Shown piece after piece: positions 21,088-31,934 of a stretch of 64,000 nucleotides of DNA; within the stretch, counting starts at the first letter, position 1; each line of letters opens with the position of its first letter. The notes below the pieces were generated by a model. The model made no database searches, had not been told where the DNA came from, and saw only the letters and a program-made list of their open reading frames with translations. Origin of the DNA: Cyanodermella asteris (taxonomy: Eukaryota > Ascomycota > Lecanoromycetes > Ostropales > Stictidaceae); contig UYJD01000008.1 of the NCBI GenBank assembly GCA_900618795.1, forward strand, positions 248,001 to 312,000, read 5' to 3'. The translations under genes and the position numbers were made by a program.

Positions 21088-23093
21088 GCTGCAAGGGACC
21101 TGGAGCAGTCTTATGTCAGTACTCGAGGCTTCATGATATCGAATTGTTGCGCTGCACTGCCACTCCTCGGACAAAAGAAGACGAAGGCTGGGTACTCAGA
21201 TGCAGGATGAAGTCGAAGTGAACCAAGCCAGGTACAGGCACGGTCGCGGCTGCCTTGGTTGGATTCGGGAGCGAGATACTTACACCACATTCGCAGAAGC
21301 CTGACCCATAACGTCGGGATCGTGCCTTCCGCGGTGTCGATTAGATGAACGTCGACGTCGTGCCGGTGCTGACGGCAGGAACGAGGCAGGGATTGAAAAT
21401 CTAGTGTCAACAGCCTGGTCAAGTAGGAACCAGCAGTGCTAAAAGTAACCACAAAAGAGAAGCAAATGCAGCACGCAAGTACGTCCAGCGACCCGCGAAT
21501 ACTGCGAGGCGAAATGGAGAGACGTCGTGAACGGGAGAAGGGAAAAAAAGGAGATACAGCGCAAGAGGGATGCAGCGGGGAGGCGTGGGCTCAAGAGGCA
21601 TGAGACGTGTAAGCGCCAGATCAGCAGAAGCCATCGTGAAACGGATTGATGATGATTGAACAGGAGGCCGACTCGAGCAGGCGTCCCCGGGTCGTTGCCT
21701 GCGGCCACGTCGATGGCTGAAGCAGAGAAGCACGAATTTCGACGATGCAGGCGAGGTGGTCCCCCGGGCCTGTTCGTCTGAGCTGCATAAGGCGAGACGC
21801 CGCAGATTGACTTTCCATCCGTCACCTTATTTGGCTTTAGCCGCCGGGTTCAGTGTCGTTCGTTGGACGGCTGCTGCTAGCGTGTCGCCGCGCAGACGAG
21901 AAGGCTTCATAGAACATGGTGAAGATGAGAACGGGAGCGTAAGCGCCAATCGTCACTGGACTGGGCGCTAAATGTGGCCGACAGAATGGATGGCCGTGAC
22001 GCCATGGCTGGACATTGCGGGCCTCCGAGTGGTCGGAGCCGCGAGATGCTTTGCTAGCCACCCAGCCACAAAAGAGCGGCAATGGCTTTTTGAGGCGCTC
22101 GATGCAACGTACGCTGGTGACGAGGCACGCGACATGGGAAATTTTATCGAGCTGTTGTTAAACTTCGATGAGGGGTTTGAACATCCGAGGACCTCTTTCG
22201 ACAAGCTGGGGCTCGTATCGCATGCTTCGATAGCGAGTGGAGGTGAGACATTAGCCTGATGAGCAGACGAAACAGGTTGTGCTTGAACTTAAAGGCCATG
22301 GTTGTGCTGTCGCTTGATCAATGCGCTTCGACATGCATGGAGGAAGACAGTGTGCAAAGGCACGTTTGTGCAGGTTCGCGAGCTGGGCTCTGGGCACGGC
22401 AGACTCGGTTGGCTCTCAATGTAATAAGCTGTGTCCTGCTGCACGCCGCTGACGGGCGACGAATCGCGTTTTGAAAGCAGACAAGGATAAGGTATGGATG
22501 ATCCTTGCATTAGAGGTTCGTTCCTTGACTTGTGCACAATCCGGGCCGGCGGCGACTAATGAAACACCGCCAGGCGTCAACGCAGCAAGCAAGGAATGCG
22601 TGACTTTTTGCTATTCATCTTACGGAGAAGCAACGTGCCGGGCACGACCGTTGTTTGTGCGTGAAGGCAGCTTGGAGTGTGCTTCAGACTTCACTGTGCT
22701 TGAAAGAGTTGGCGCAAGTTCTTGGCCCACTTCCGCATCTGACCAGCTGCGGGCCTCAAGACCGTCGACTGCACTTTTTGCCGCTTCCTTTGGTACTTCT
22801 CTTACACCTCTTCAACCTTCGCTCCTGCTTAAACTTCGCTGCTTGTCGCTCGACCTCTGAGCCCGATCCCGTGTCCGCGCCTCTGGCTCCCATTCGTCCT
22901 CTCCTACTATCTTTAAGAGTCGACTTCGTCCGGCGTACCTGCGTCTGATACCCGCCACTCAGCTGGGTCAAACAACTTTGTCACACGATGCGATCACATC
23001 ATCAAATCTGATCTCGTCTTGCCATCCGACAAGCGTGATTCATCAACTTCGGACGACAGGCACCAACAACATCTCCGCCGAACGCCATCCACC
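21088..23093. other. divergent intergenic region between two membrane-protein genes
   Basis: Two kilobases separate the CFEM gene (-) from the next gene (+). The part before 23094 is C/T-rich, typical of a fungal leader. I see no gene, repeat or RNA. Confidence 0.5.
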
Positions 23094-23759
23094 ATGTCAG
23101 CCACACCCTTCACAACAAGCTCGGCCCTCATCCTCTTCGCTTCCACCCTCATCCACCCTTCATTTGCCCAATCAGACGCCAACGGCAACGACATCTTCGG
23201 CATCGGAGCCTCCGGCGCCGGCTCCAAGAACACCGACTCCGACTCCGATAGCGACTCTGACGACGATGACGACGACTACATCACGAATAAGGATCACTCC
23301 ACCTACTACCTGCTCATAATACTCCTCTTCTTCCTCCTACTCCTCGCCGTAGCATACGTTCTCATCGTTAGGAGACGGCGGCACAAGGCACACGCACGAC
23401 GCGCCCGCGTGGTCTCGGATATGGAAGCACATCGCGGCCAGCGGGTCCTTATACATGAGCGACAGACCGGCGTGCTGGGGAGTTGGGGCATACAGATGAC
23501 GCCGTGGAGGGCGAGGGATGGGCGAGGGAGACGACACATGGAAGGTCTGGATGAACAGGGCGAAGCGCCGCCACCATATAGTCCCCAGGGCGCGGGCGAG
23601 CGCGGCGGAGATAAAATCCCGGGGTATGAAGAGATTGTCGAACGAGACCGACAGAGAACAGCGGAGGATGCGGTCCGACGACCAGAGTTGGCGAGAACGA
23701 GGTTGAGCGTGCGTGGCGAAGACACCGATGTCGCTTCATCAGCCACGGTGGCCCGGTAG
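23094..23759 (+). CDS. single-pass membrane protein with acidic ectodomain and PPxY motif
   Basis: Type I membrane protein of 221 residues and unknown function. The ATG at 23094 has strong context (CCACCATGTC). In order: a signal peptide ending near SFAQ, a short ectodomain with a Ser/Asp run (DSDSDSDSDDDDDDY), one membrane helix (YYLLIILLFFLLLLAVAYVL), a basic anchor RRRRHKAHARRAR, and a cytoplasmic tail with APPPYSP. The PPxY element could recruit a WW-domain ubiquitin ligase of the Rsp5/Nedd4 class (inference). Third positions are GC-rich. After the TAG at 23757-23759 the same frame continues open and equally GC-biased to 24215, so this may be the first half of a longer protein. It is divergent to the CFEM gene, and both encode surface proteins. 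Confidence 0.75.
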   Translation: MSATPFTTSSALILFASTLIHPSFAQSDANGNDIFGIGASGAGSKNTDSDSDSDSDDDDDDYITNKDHSTYYLLIILLFFLLLLAVAYVLIVRRRRHKAHARRARVVSDMEAHRGQRVLIHERQTGVLGSWGIQMTPWRARDGRGRRHMEGLDEQGEAPPPYSPQGAGERGGDKIPGYEEIVERDRQRTAEDAVRRPELARTRLSVRGEDTDVASSATVAR

Positions 23760-24215
23760 AATCTGTCCACGGCCGCAGCCGGCTTGCTCCGCATCGACAT
23801 CAACATGAACAACGGGCGGGGCTCGGGGATTGCCATTTCCGCCTTCACAGACACGACTGTGCTGGTCTTCCGCCGCGAGTGGGCGCCATCCCGCTACGGC
23901 CGCGGCCAGGGCTGGGTCCCCGTCGCATGGGCCGATCGCCCGCCTATGGGACGTCGCGAATTGACCACGGTCGAGTGGTTCTGGCTGCAGTATCAGAGGC
24001 AGAGGATCGCTTCGACGGGGTTGTTGAACGGGGCCAGATTGGATAGGAGGAGGCCTTGGAGGCCGAGCAGCCAGTTGGGACGCGCTTGGGAAGGCTTTCG
24101 GAACGGGTTCAGGTCGCCGGACAGGAGGAGCGCTTGTGATTGTTATCATTGTTATGATGTGCTTACGACGGCTGTGGGCGTTTTGGAGGAGCGGGCGGAT
24201 TATTACGATGTATGA
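23760..24215 (+). CDS. in-frame extension or separate hypothetical protein after a stop
   Basis: This stretch follows the TAG at 23757 in the same frame. The first ATG is at 23805 and would give 136 residues. Codon third positions are heavily G or C over at least 100 codons, which supports coding rather than a 3' untranslated region. The peptide contains AFTDTTVLVFRREWAPSRYG and LTTVEWFWLQYQRQR, then an Arg/Ser/Gly-rich end. I recognise no domain. It could be the cytoplasmic end of the preceding membrane protein, cut off by a recent nonsense change, or a small separate gene only 45 bp downstream. No intron of acceptable size removes the TAG. Confidence 0.4.
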   Translation, partial: NLSTAAAGLLRIDINMNNGRGSGIAISAFTDTTVLVFRREWAPSRYGRGQGWVPVAWADRPPMGRRELTTVEWFWLQYQRQRIASTGLLNGARLDRRRPWRPSSQLGRAWEGFRNGFRSPDRRSACDCYHCYDVLTTAVGVLEERADYYDV

Positions 24216-24364
24216 TCAGGGTTGTGAATGTAATAATCTTTCAACGAAGGCCTTTCGTGGCTATGTCTCATTCGACTGTGCCATTTCCTCAACTAGTACT
24301 CTGACAGATTCGGGACTATGGCTCACTTCGATCTCTCATGCCCGAGCTATCATCCATCCGCTTT

Positions 24365-25813
24365 CTACGGGCCCTTGCAATTGTGAGTCTTGTTGCACCA
24401 CGCAGTTCCAATCACCTGCGCCGTCGCAGCGACAGACTCCCAGCCATGATCAAAATCCATGATACTTTGCGGCGTACTGCGGGCCATATACTCCTGGCGG
24501 AACACTTGTTCCAACTCTTCGACTTTGCTCGGATCCTGCTTGAATTGTACAAATGCCTCCTTGAGTCGGCGTCGAGACTCGAGCAGATATTGAAGCTCGC
24601 TCTCATCTGCGGCAGTTTGCGGGATCGTTGAAGCCGGAGCTAGGGTAGAGACTCTTTGACCTCCAGCTTGCGTTGAGAGACGAGGAGCGAGTTTAAGTAC
24701 TTTTTCCCCCGCATCTCGGAGCTCGAGAAGATTGCTGGGAATTTCTCTGGGGCCCGCAACGGTATCGAGGCGACTCGCAGAATCTCCGAAGTTTGGAGTG
24801 GTTTAAGTTGAGGACCTGGACCTTAGCTGTAGCTGCTAAGTCGGCTTGAAGAGTCGTGGACTTGGTGTTTGAGTCAGCGGCAACGGCTAGAGCAGTAGTT
24901 GTAGGATTTTTCTCCGATGTGGGTACTTTCGTCGCTGAACTTGTTGCGGTTGTTTTCGATTGAGCAGATTTGGGCTTCTTCGTCGAAGCTTTGGCCTCTG
25001 TCGGTGAAGGCAACGCTCTCTTGGTTACACTTGTTCCACGCCTCCGAGCACGGACGTGTTCATCTTCACTGACGCTCCTGGGGATTATCTCACCTTCTTC
25101 CAAGTATACCTTGTGCGGAAGCACTGTCTTTGACGAAGTATCCTTGCTCGAAGCGATGCAGCCCGAGATGTTGTACCACTGCACGAGAGTCCAGTAATCT
25201 TCGAATGTGGTCGATTGTATGCCTCCGAATCTGTGAAGTGTGACCACTTTCAAAGGCATATGGTGACTACCCAGATAACCACCGATCTTGAGAAGGATGC
25301 CGGTGTTTTTACCTAACTCCCGATGGAGTGGTGCCATCGAATTTGTGCCGCAGCAGACGATCGAATCACCAACTCCCCACATTCGGAAAGCAACGAAAAC
25401 GGATTCGCCGGCATCATTTTTCGCGAATAGTCCATGTCCATCGTGCTGCGTCATGCGTCCGCCATTGAGCTCTACGGCGTGTCGGCTTGGTGGCTTCCAA
25501 TCCCAATGTTCTTTCAAGAGTCCAAAGTCGATTTTCAGTATCAGCAGGAGGCCCACGGCACTGTCGGAAAGCAGGTATCCGAGCGGTATTCTAGGTTCAG
25601 AGCCCGTGTGGAGCGTCAGTATCTCTGTCTCACACGGTTCTGCTAGTGGAACTGCGTACCTTCCAAGACTCTTTCAATCGAGAGCGGCTTTTCCGGCTGG
25701 AAGATTTCTTCGATCTCTGCAGGAGACGGGTCGAAGATAGTGTCTGCCGTCAAGTATGAGCATCGGATGGGATCGATACCGGCTTGATAGCGGCGCAGTT
25801 TAGAGGGGGCCAT
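24365..25813 (-). pseudogene. tandem paralog A of an unrecognised family, probably decaying
   Basis: Exon 1 (25660-25813, ATG at 25813) encodes a start like MAPSKLRRYQAGIDPIRC, then FDPSPAEIEEIFQ. The next coding block runs from 25590 to about 24800: PLGYLLSDSAVGLLLIL, HWDWKPPS, LNGGRMTQHDGHGLF, CCGTNSMAPL, HMPLKVVTLHRFGG and VYLEEGEIIPRS, then a Lys/Thr/Ala-rich low-complexity region. A C-terminal block (about 24365-24780) in another frame has ADESELQYLLESRRRLKEAF, EELEQVFRQEY and ends WCNKTHNCKGP. All three blocks match gene B next door. The exon 1 donor (gtacgc at 25659) and the only near acceptor (tag at 25592-25591) leave the phase off by one, and I found no splice linking the second and third blocks in frame. 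Two frame breaks suggest decay, though an unusual donor (gttcca at 25652) would repair the first join. The biochemical role is unknown; the short Leu-rich segments may be buried core rather than membrane. Confidence 0.55.
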
Positions 25814-26362
25814 TGAGCTCGTGTTTGATTTTTGCTGGACGTTTCGTATTCCTGATAAACACTTATGCTGATATTCTCCTCCATGCGCTTACTTGGAATA
25901 TCCAAGGTGACGTTCAGCTGACAGGTGTTTATGAAAGCAGGGTGGTCCGCATCGTAAGATGCAGAACTTGGACGTGTGGCGAGAGTGAGAGCGCCAGTGA
26001 GGCTGCTGTGAGAGGTTGGTGAGTTTTACTGGCGCGAGAAAACTAAGCAGAACAGGCAAGAGCAGCTCAAATGACAAATAAATCTCAGGTGAAACGCGGC
26101 TAGTGCACTGCACTTCGAGCTTTTGCAGGGCCCCGAGTCGTTTCGAAAATCAACTCCAGCACTTGCCTGCATTCCGCGCAGCTTTAATACACAGATGTGT
26201 TGGATGCTAAATCAGCATTTCTGCTCAACTACGCGAAGCCCTGTCGTGGCATTTCTGATGTTGCTGCATTGTCTGTCTAAGTGTGAGCTCAAAGGACCAT
26301 CATGGTGTCGAAGTCTAAGTGTTATTGGTCAGCGAGCACTTCCTCCACAACTCCGACCACAG
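25814..26362. other. spacer between tandem paralogs
   Basis: This holds the upstream region of paralog A and the downstream flank of paralog B. No separate gene is visible. The shared order of blocks on both sides indicates the duplication unit includes this spacer. Confidence 0.45.
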
Positions 26363-27931
26363 CTATTCTTCGAAGCCGTTCTTCTCTCGCCACGAAGTCA
26401 CGACCTCCTTCTCCGTATTATCCAAGCCCGCCCACTCGAAACCAAATGCAGCGATCCTTCGCGGCAATCCGGCATCCGCGTACTCGTTCCTAAGCGCTTC
26501 CACGAGCTCCTCGAGCTTGAAAGGGTGCTGCTCGAAGCGCGCAAGGGCCTCACGGACCCGGCGTCGGAACTCGAGTAGGAAGCTTAGCTCGTTGGTGTNN
26601 NNNNNNNNNNNNNNNNNNNNNNNCAACCAACCCGTGCCCGCGTTACAGTTGGATTCGTCTGCGGTTGATGTGCTGGGTACTGTGGTTGAGGTGTTGAGTA
26701 GTGCGGCTTCGAGGCTCGTTCCCACTGAGAAGCCAGTTTAGCTGCCACAGGGTGCGATTATTGAGTCGTCGTCGTGTCCAGTATCGACTGGAGCAGCGGC
26801 TGTGCGAGAATGGAGATATTGGCGGGGATCACATTCCAGGGGAGGGTCGGGAGGGGCGCTGAGAGCCGGTGATGCGGGTCGAGTCATATTGTTGGGTGCA
26901 TTTTCCTAAGGATTGGGATGAAGGAGGCGAGGAACTGTAGATCAAAGACCAGCAAGGCTGAGGTTGATTTCGGAGGCGAGCATTCTTCGTCACAGGTTTG
27001 TCTGTTGTTGATACATCCTGGCCTTCCAAGCCGCAGTACTTGTTTTCTTCATGGCTTTTTGCCTGTTCTTCGCGTTCATAGAATAGTCACGATCCAACCA
27101 GCGTTGTTCCATAGCATATTTGACCCACTCTGTGTCGGGAAGCACTTCTCCCTTCGTCAACTTCAGGGACCACAGTTCACTCACGCGGCGGCCCCCTTGG
27201 CCCTCTGAAAAGACCGGATTTTCCCGATACAGGCTTGAAATCTCTTTCCACGCAACATGTTCCGGGCGCATCCTGTGTGTGACTTTCTTCACAGAGCCCG
27301 GACTGTCGAGAGTGAAAATCTTCAGGGGAACATGATTCCAGGCCATGCTGGGAGTCATACAGACATAGACACCCAGGTGGACGTCCTCTTCGACGTCCCC
27401 CGATCGTGTCATCTGGGTAGTGAGAGGTGGCACCATCCAACCCGAGCCGCAACATATGGCCGGGTCAGCTTCTTCCTCGAACTGGAAGGCGGTAATAGCC
27501 TGATGTGTCAAGTCCTTGTTTCCCACGAAATGACCATGTCCTCGATCTTCGCTCCAACGGCCGCCATTGCGCTTGATCTGGACTGTGCTTGGTGGTTTCC
27601 AACCCCAGTGTCTTGCCAACTCATTGTAATTGCATCCCAGAAGCAGCAGAAGACCCAAGCCACTGTCGGACAACGGGTATCCCAGCGCGACTCTGGATCT
27701 TTGCCTGTAAATCGTCAGTACGGCTTAATATGCGTCATGCAATGATGATGAGGACATACCTAGCAGACCCTTTGAGAACCGGTTGTCCGAGGAGATGATA
27801 CTATCAACGTCTTCCTGCGTGGGATCGAATATGAATTCCGACTGCCGAGATCGCTCGCACTGAATCGGATGCTGGCCAGGCTTGTAGCGTGGATGAACAA
27901 TGGTGGCGTTCACTTTGGGATCTGGCTCCAT
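26363..27931 (-). CDS. tandem paralog B of an unrecognised family (contains assembly gap)
   Basis: Exon 1 (27760-27931) encodes VHPRYKPGQHPIQCERSR and FIFDPTQEDVDSIISSDN. A 69-bp intron (27759-27691, gtatgt donor, ctgac branch, agag end) keeps frame into exon 2, which reads VALGYPLSDSGLGLLLLL, HWGWKPPS, RNGGRWSEDRGHGHF, ICCGSGWMVPPL, HVPLKIFTLDSPGS and LWSLKLTKGEVLPD to about 27000. The C-terminal exon (from about 26730 to 26363, acceptor cttctcag near 26731) ends in a helical TNELSFLLEFRRRVREALARF and EELVEALRNEYA region and stops after EKNGFEE. The link across 26735-26990 is not resolved and a run of N at 26600-26623 interrupts the last exon. Roughly one residue in three matches paralog A by eye. 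No Pfam-like motif is recognised. It looks like a lineage-specific intracellular protein; function is unknown. Confidence 0.6.
26600..26623. other. assembly gap (24 N)
   Basis: A run of 24 undetermined bases interrupts the last coding block of paralog B. Its true length is unknown, so the reading frame across it is not assured. Confidence 0.99.
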
Positions 27932-28950
27932 GATCAAGGGTGGAGTACCCAAAGGCTACGGACTGAGCATGTTTGCCTACGTGTGATCAGTGACGATCTG
28001 TGCAAGGTACATGACAACCTACCACAGATTTCAAGAACTTCATGAGTATGACGAGGGGATACAGTTCAGATGCGGAGTGTGTTGTGCAATACTGAAAGCT
28101 TTGCGTTACAACCCTTGAGTTGCGATATACGATCTGATCGCGAATTATCTCTTCCTGTGTGATTGATGATGAAGATCACCGGCGTGTTGTGAGATGAGAA
28201 AGCAATAGGGATGATATGAACGCGGAGCTTTCTTTTATAATTTCCCAAGCACATCGGAACATGACACAGAACAACGAAGCAATTGACCCTCAAAGCTGTG
28301 CACGGCGCCCACCCGGGAGCACTGATGTCCACTTCACAGCATGCGACACAACCCGGAACATCACATTGAAATCAAGACATGTGCAAGAATCGGAGCATGT
28401 TTGTGGCCATTTGATGCTCCAAGAAAAAGGCTAGTTCAGGTCACAGTCCGGGAACGCATTGAAGATGGAGTTCTCACGAAACATCAGGATTTGCGATCAA
28501 TTTGTTAGGACAATCCATTGCATTTCTATTCGATCAAGCGGTTCATGCATCGTTTTCGGCAATCGCCCGCTGCGGTCAGTGTTCCGGGTACCCAATGGTT
28601 TTCAGGACGTAGAGATGTCGGACGCTAGCTCGAAAGCTCGCACCGACTCTACGTGCCGAGACCATGTCCCCACGGAAACGAAGCAGATCGCAGACGAGCG
28701 ACGTCTGAAACAAAAGTCCAGCCGATGCAAGATCCAAGAATGAAAGAAACACTTGTCCAGAGCCACCCCAGTCACGCCTTCAGTACAACAGGGTTGCCAA
28801 CAGTACGCACGAAAGCGCCGAAGACAGAGCTCTGCAGACCTTTGACTGACGGTCCACCACATATATGCCACACCATCCACCCCATGCCGATGAATTCCTC
28901 TCCCTCCCAAAACACACTCCAAGTCCCAACGGAACGACAGCCGAAAGAGA
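27932..28950. other. intergenic region
   Basis: Upstream flank of paralog B. No gene, RNA or transposon is visible. It ends at the tandem repeat that begins near 28951. Confidence 0.5.
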
Positions 28951-29240
28951 AGAGGAGCTACTGGGGCGAATGCACCGCCCAATGCGTGTGTCCATTGCCT
29001 TTTCACAGCCAACTCATCCTCCGACCATCACCACCACATGTCCATGTCACCACCAAACGACTTCAGACTAAGAGGAGCTACTCGGCGAATGCACCGCCTA
29101 ATGCGTGTGTCCATTGCCTTTCACTATCAACTTGTCATCCATCCAATACCATGCCCGACTCTCCCGACTTCAGATCAAGACGAGCTACTCAAGCGAATGC
29201 ACCGCCCAATGCGTGTGTCCATTGCCTTTTCACTATCCAC
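28951..29240. repeat. three-copy minisatellite, unit about 107-120 bp
   Basis: Three direct copies begin near 28951, 29071 and 29178. Each opens with an AGAGGAGCTACT-like element followed by a nearly identical core of about 50 bp that includes GCGAATGCACCGCC and TGCGTGTGTCCATTGCC. The ends are more divergent. Spacing is 120 and about 107 bp, not both multiples of three, so a conserved coding role is unlikely. It lies just past the 3' end of the minus-strand gene that stops at 29262 and could be transcribed in its 3' region. Confidence 0.8.
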
Positions 29241-29261
29241 TTGTCATCCGTCTACCGCCGA

Positions 29262-30461
29262 TCAGGACCCAGTTGCGCCGACCAAGAAATTCAGCACTTC
29301 ACCCGAAGTCCTGTATTCCTTGTCGAAGTCCCGGAGCTCCGGGCTGACCCTCGTCAAGACCCGACCCTCCAAAGACTTCAGGCCCCTGGCCATCCCAGCA
29401 GACCCGCGCTTCCCCTCGACCTTGTGCAGGAAGTCGCCAACAGCGCGACGACCGCGAAGCAAAGCGTCAACGAGCTTCCTGCGCTCGGCAGCGCGAGGAC
29501 CGAAGCCGGCAGGATGTCCCGCAGGGAAGGCCAACAAGTCGTCGGTGAGCTTCTTGAAGCTCACCTTCTTCTCGTCGACCTCGGCGACGCATGCCGGGAC
29601 ATTCTTGCCGTGGAAACGGCGGGCGAGCTTCTTGACTGACCGCCTGAGGTCCCGGGTCGAGGAGGCGGAGCGAGCGGCAGCGAGGGTTTTGGTCATGCCC
29701 CTGCGGGACAAGACAAGGTGTCTGAAGACAGCCTTGCGGGTCACGGGGCACAAACCAGAGAAGTTGCTGCTACTGTTGACGCTGAAGTCAACGGGACGCC
29801 GCGGCGGAGGGACACTCTCGTCGTTCTCCTCCTCTGAGAACTCCTCACTGGAGAAGAAGGATGGGAGGAGGGGACCGCTGGCGACAGGGCGAGCAGGAAA
29901 TGCGGGGGCGCCGATGCTGAGCTCCGGCTTGTTCAAGCGGGCGTGTAGCTGGGCGGAATGCCGCTGAACGCTCTCTCGGCTCATTCTGGCACGAGCCACA
30001 ACAAACTCAGCAGCGGCGGGACTGTCATCGCCCCAATTCAGCACCTCACGGCCCTCCGGCCCGTACCGCCGAAGGTACCAGTGGTCTTGCTCTGGGCGCC
30101 TCGTACGAGGAGGCGGTGGGTAGGCCATCCACGTGGGTGGCGTGGACCCCGGAGCGGGAGTGGAAGGGGCGGCGGTGGGAGTCTTGGGTGCGGCCGGCTG
30201 GCCCGAAGCAGGACCAACAGACTTGTCCTCGAGGGCTCTCCTCTTAGACGGCCGGGGGGAGTTAGCGGCTTCATCCTCCGCCTTGCGCTTGGAGCGGAGG
30301 TTGTAGCGGTTCGAGGCGGGAGCTGGTGGCTCAGGATATGCTCCTGGGACGTTGGAGCCAGGAGACGATAGAGGAGTTGAGGACGGGTCCTCAAAGATCT
30401 GGAAGTCCCAGTTGGAGTCACCGGCCGGGGTGAAGGAGGCTGTGTCCTTCGATTGTGTCAT
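29262..30461 (-). CDS. nuclear-type basic/disordered protein, unknown function
   Basis: Protein of 399 residues with start ATG at 30461 (MTQSKDTASFTPAGDSN). The N-terminal third is Pro/Ser/Ala-rich with a bipartite nuclear-localisation-like element (NLRSKRKAEDE then RPSKRRALED). A central stretch has YLRRYGPEGREVLNWGDDSP and FVVARARMSRESVQRHSAQL. The C-terminal 180 residues are rich in Arg, Lys and Leu and probably helical (RHLVLSRRGMTKTLAAARSA, FKKLTDDLLAFPAGHPAGFG). There are only two cysteines and no known domain that I recognise. The frame is open upstream to 30659, but a clean intron in the leader (30507-30581) indicates that the upstream part is untranslated. Third positions are GC-rich. 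It is probably lineage-specific. Confidence 0.75.
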   Translation of the reverse strand: MTQSKDTASFTPAGDSNWDFQIFEDPSSTPLSSPGSNVPGAYPEPPAPASNRYNLRSKRKAEDEAANSPRPSKRRALEDKSVGPASGQPAAPKTPTAAPSTPAPGSTPPTWMAYPPPPRTRRPEQDHWYLRRYGPEGREVLNWGDDSPAAAEFVVARARMSRESVQRHSAQLHARLNKPELSIGAPAFPARPVASGPLLPSFFSSEEFSEEENDESVPPPRRPVDFSVNSSSNFSGLCPVTRKAVFRHLVLSRRGMTKTLAAARSASSTRDLRRSVKKLARRFHGKNVPACVAEVDEKKVSFKKLTDDLLAFPAGHPAGFGPRAAERRKLVDALLRGRRAVGDFLHKVEGKRGSAGMARGLKSLEGRVLTRVSPELRDFDKEYRTSGEVLNFLVGATGS

Positions 30462-31934
30462 TTCGAAGGGCAGTCGGGAGTCTTCGAGGAAAAAGGAAAA
30501 GTCTCGCTGTACTATGTCAGTGAGCGAACTGGGTCTGGGCTCGTGGAGAGTCTGAGCTCGCAACTTGCGTGAGAAGCTTACAATAGAGACCAAGGTGCAA
30601 CTAGTGGAAGTTGGACGTGTAAAGCTTTCAATGACTGCAAATGCCCAATGGATTGGCAAATAAAAAGTTGCAACTGAGGTAAGCTGAATTGGTGATCGTT
30701 GAGGTGGTCGAAGTCCAAGCCAAGTTATGAGATGTCAAGAGATGAAGGGCCACAGGCTTGCGCGAAAGAGAAGAAATACTGAGGGCAAGGCACGTGAGTG
30801 CAAGAGATTGCGCAATGTGAAGCAAGCGGAGGAAGAGTCACTCATGCCCATTGACAAATTTGGCATGAGTGCTTCACTCAAATGTGGTCCGTGCCAGCTT
30901 TCAGAGGGAAGGAGTCCTGCGCAATCGCCTCTGAGGCTGATAAAGAGTGATTGGAACAAGGAAAGGACACACGTTCGGTACGGAACATCTCAAATTATCA
31001 GCAGCCTTGCGTGGGACTTGCAGAGACATGGATAGATAGTGTGGTGCACATTGCTTCTTTGAGACCAAAGCTGGGTTGGAGCTTGCACGATATCACGCAA
31101 TTGCACATCTCAGATTCCAGAGTAGCTCATATTTACGACTGCAGTGGGCTTGAATATGTGAAGAAAAGGATCAGGCTCAGGACAAAAGTAGCAGTAATGA
31201 CAGGTTTCTCTGCTTCGCAGAAGCGCAGTAGGAAATAATGGTTCGGTCCGCACATACAAAGCACGACTTAAGTTCCAAAGCCGGTGCCTCTTCAGCCAGC
31301 GCCGTAGATGATCTTGGGAAGCATGCATAATATGCTAACCGAAATCAAGAACAGCACTTGCTGCAGGCTCGTGGCATATTGCATCATTGGGCTCCCGTCC
31401 GGCTCCCTCTGTGTCCACGTGAGACGACATTTTGGCTTGCGTCGGGAAGCTTTGTGCCTCGTGCAGGATGCGAATAGCTTGTCCAGGACTGGAACAGAAT
31501 CTGGACAGTCGCCCTTCTCGCGGCTGCTTTGCAGCTCACAGCGTTGGCGGTTTGGCCTGTTTGGGGTCGGCGCGAACAGGCCATGGATGCTGAAAGTGGT
31601 CTGCATGAATGTACAAAATGAGCAACTGTATGCGCTCTGCTTTTAGTCTCTTTCACATGTATAACGCATGCTAACGTCGAAAATGAGCGGTCCAGCGATG
31701 AGGTGTAGTCGTGATGAAAATTTTCAGTCAGCCGCTGAGCGATGATGAAACTTCTCGCGACTGCGGCGGCGAATTGGGCGCCGCGAACCTCACCACCCTG
31801 ATTGATAATCCTCCACACACGTGAGTCAAAGGTTTGAATAAAAAGCCCGGACCTCTTGTCTTGTTTTCAATCTGACCCTCATCCGATTTCCAAAATTCTC
31901 TCGAGCCCAGACAAAACAGACAGTAACAGTGAAA
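30462..31934. other. divergent intergenic region with a leader intron
   Basis: Shared upstream region of the orphan nuclear protein (-) and sqt1 (+). A 75-bp intron is visible on the minus strand at 30581-30507 (GTAAGC donor, CTGAC branch, ACAG acceptor), ending 45 bases before the ATG at 30461. Nothing else is called. Confidence 0.55.

Noticed and set aside
30462-30659. 66-residue N-terminal extension of the orphan nuclear-type protein
   Set aside because: A consensus intron (30507-30581) removes most of it from the mature transcript.
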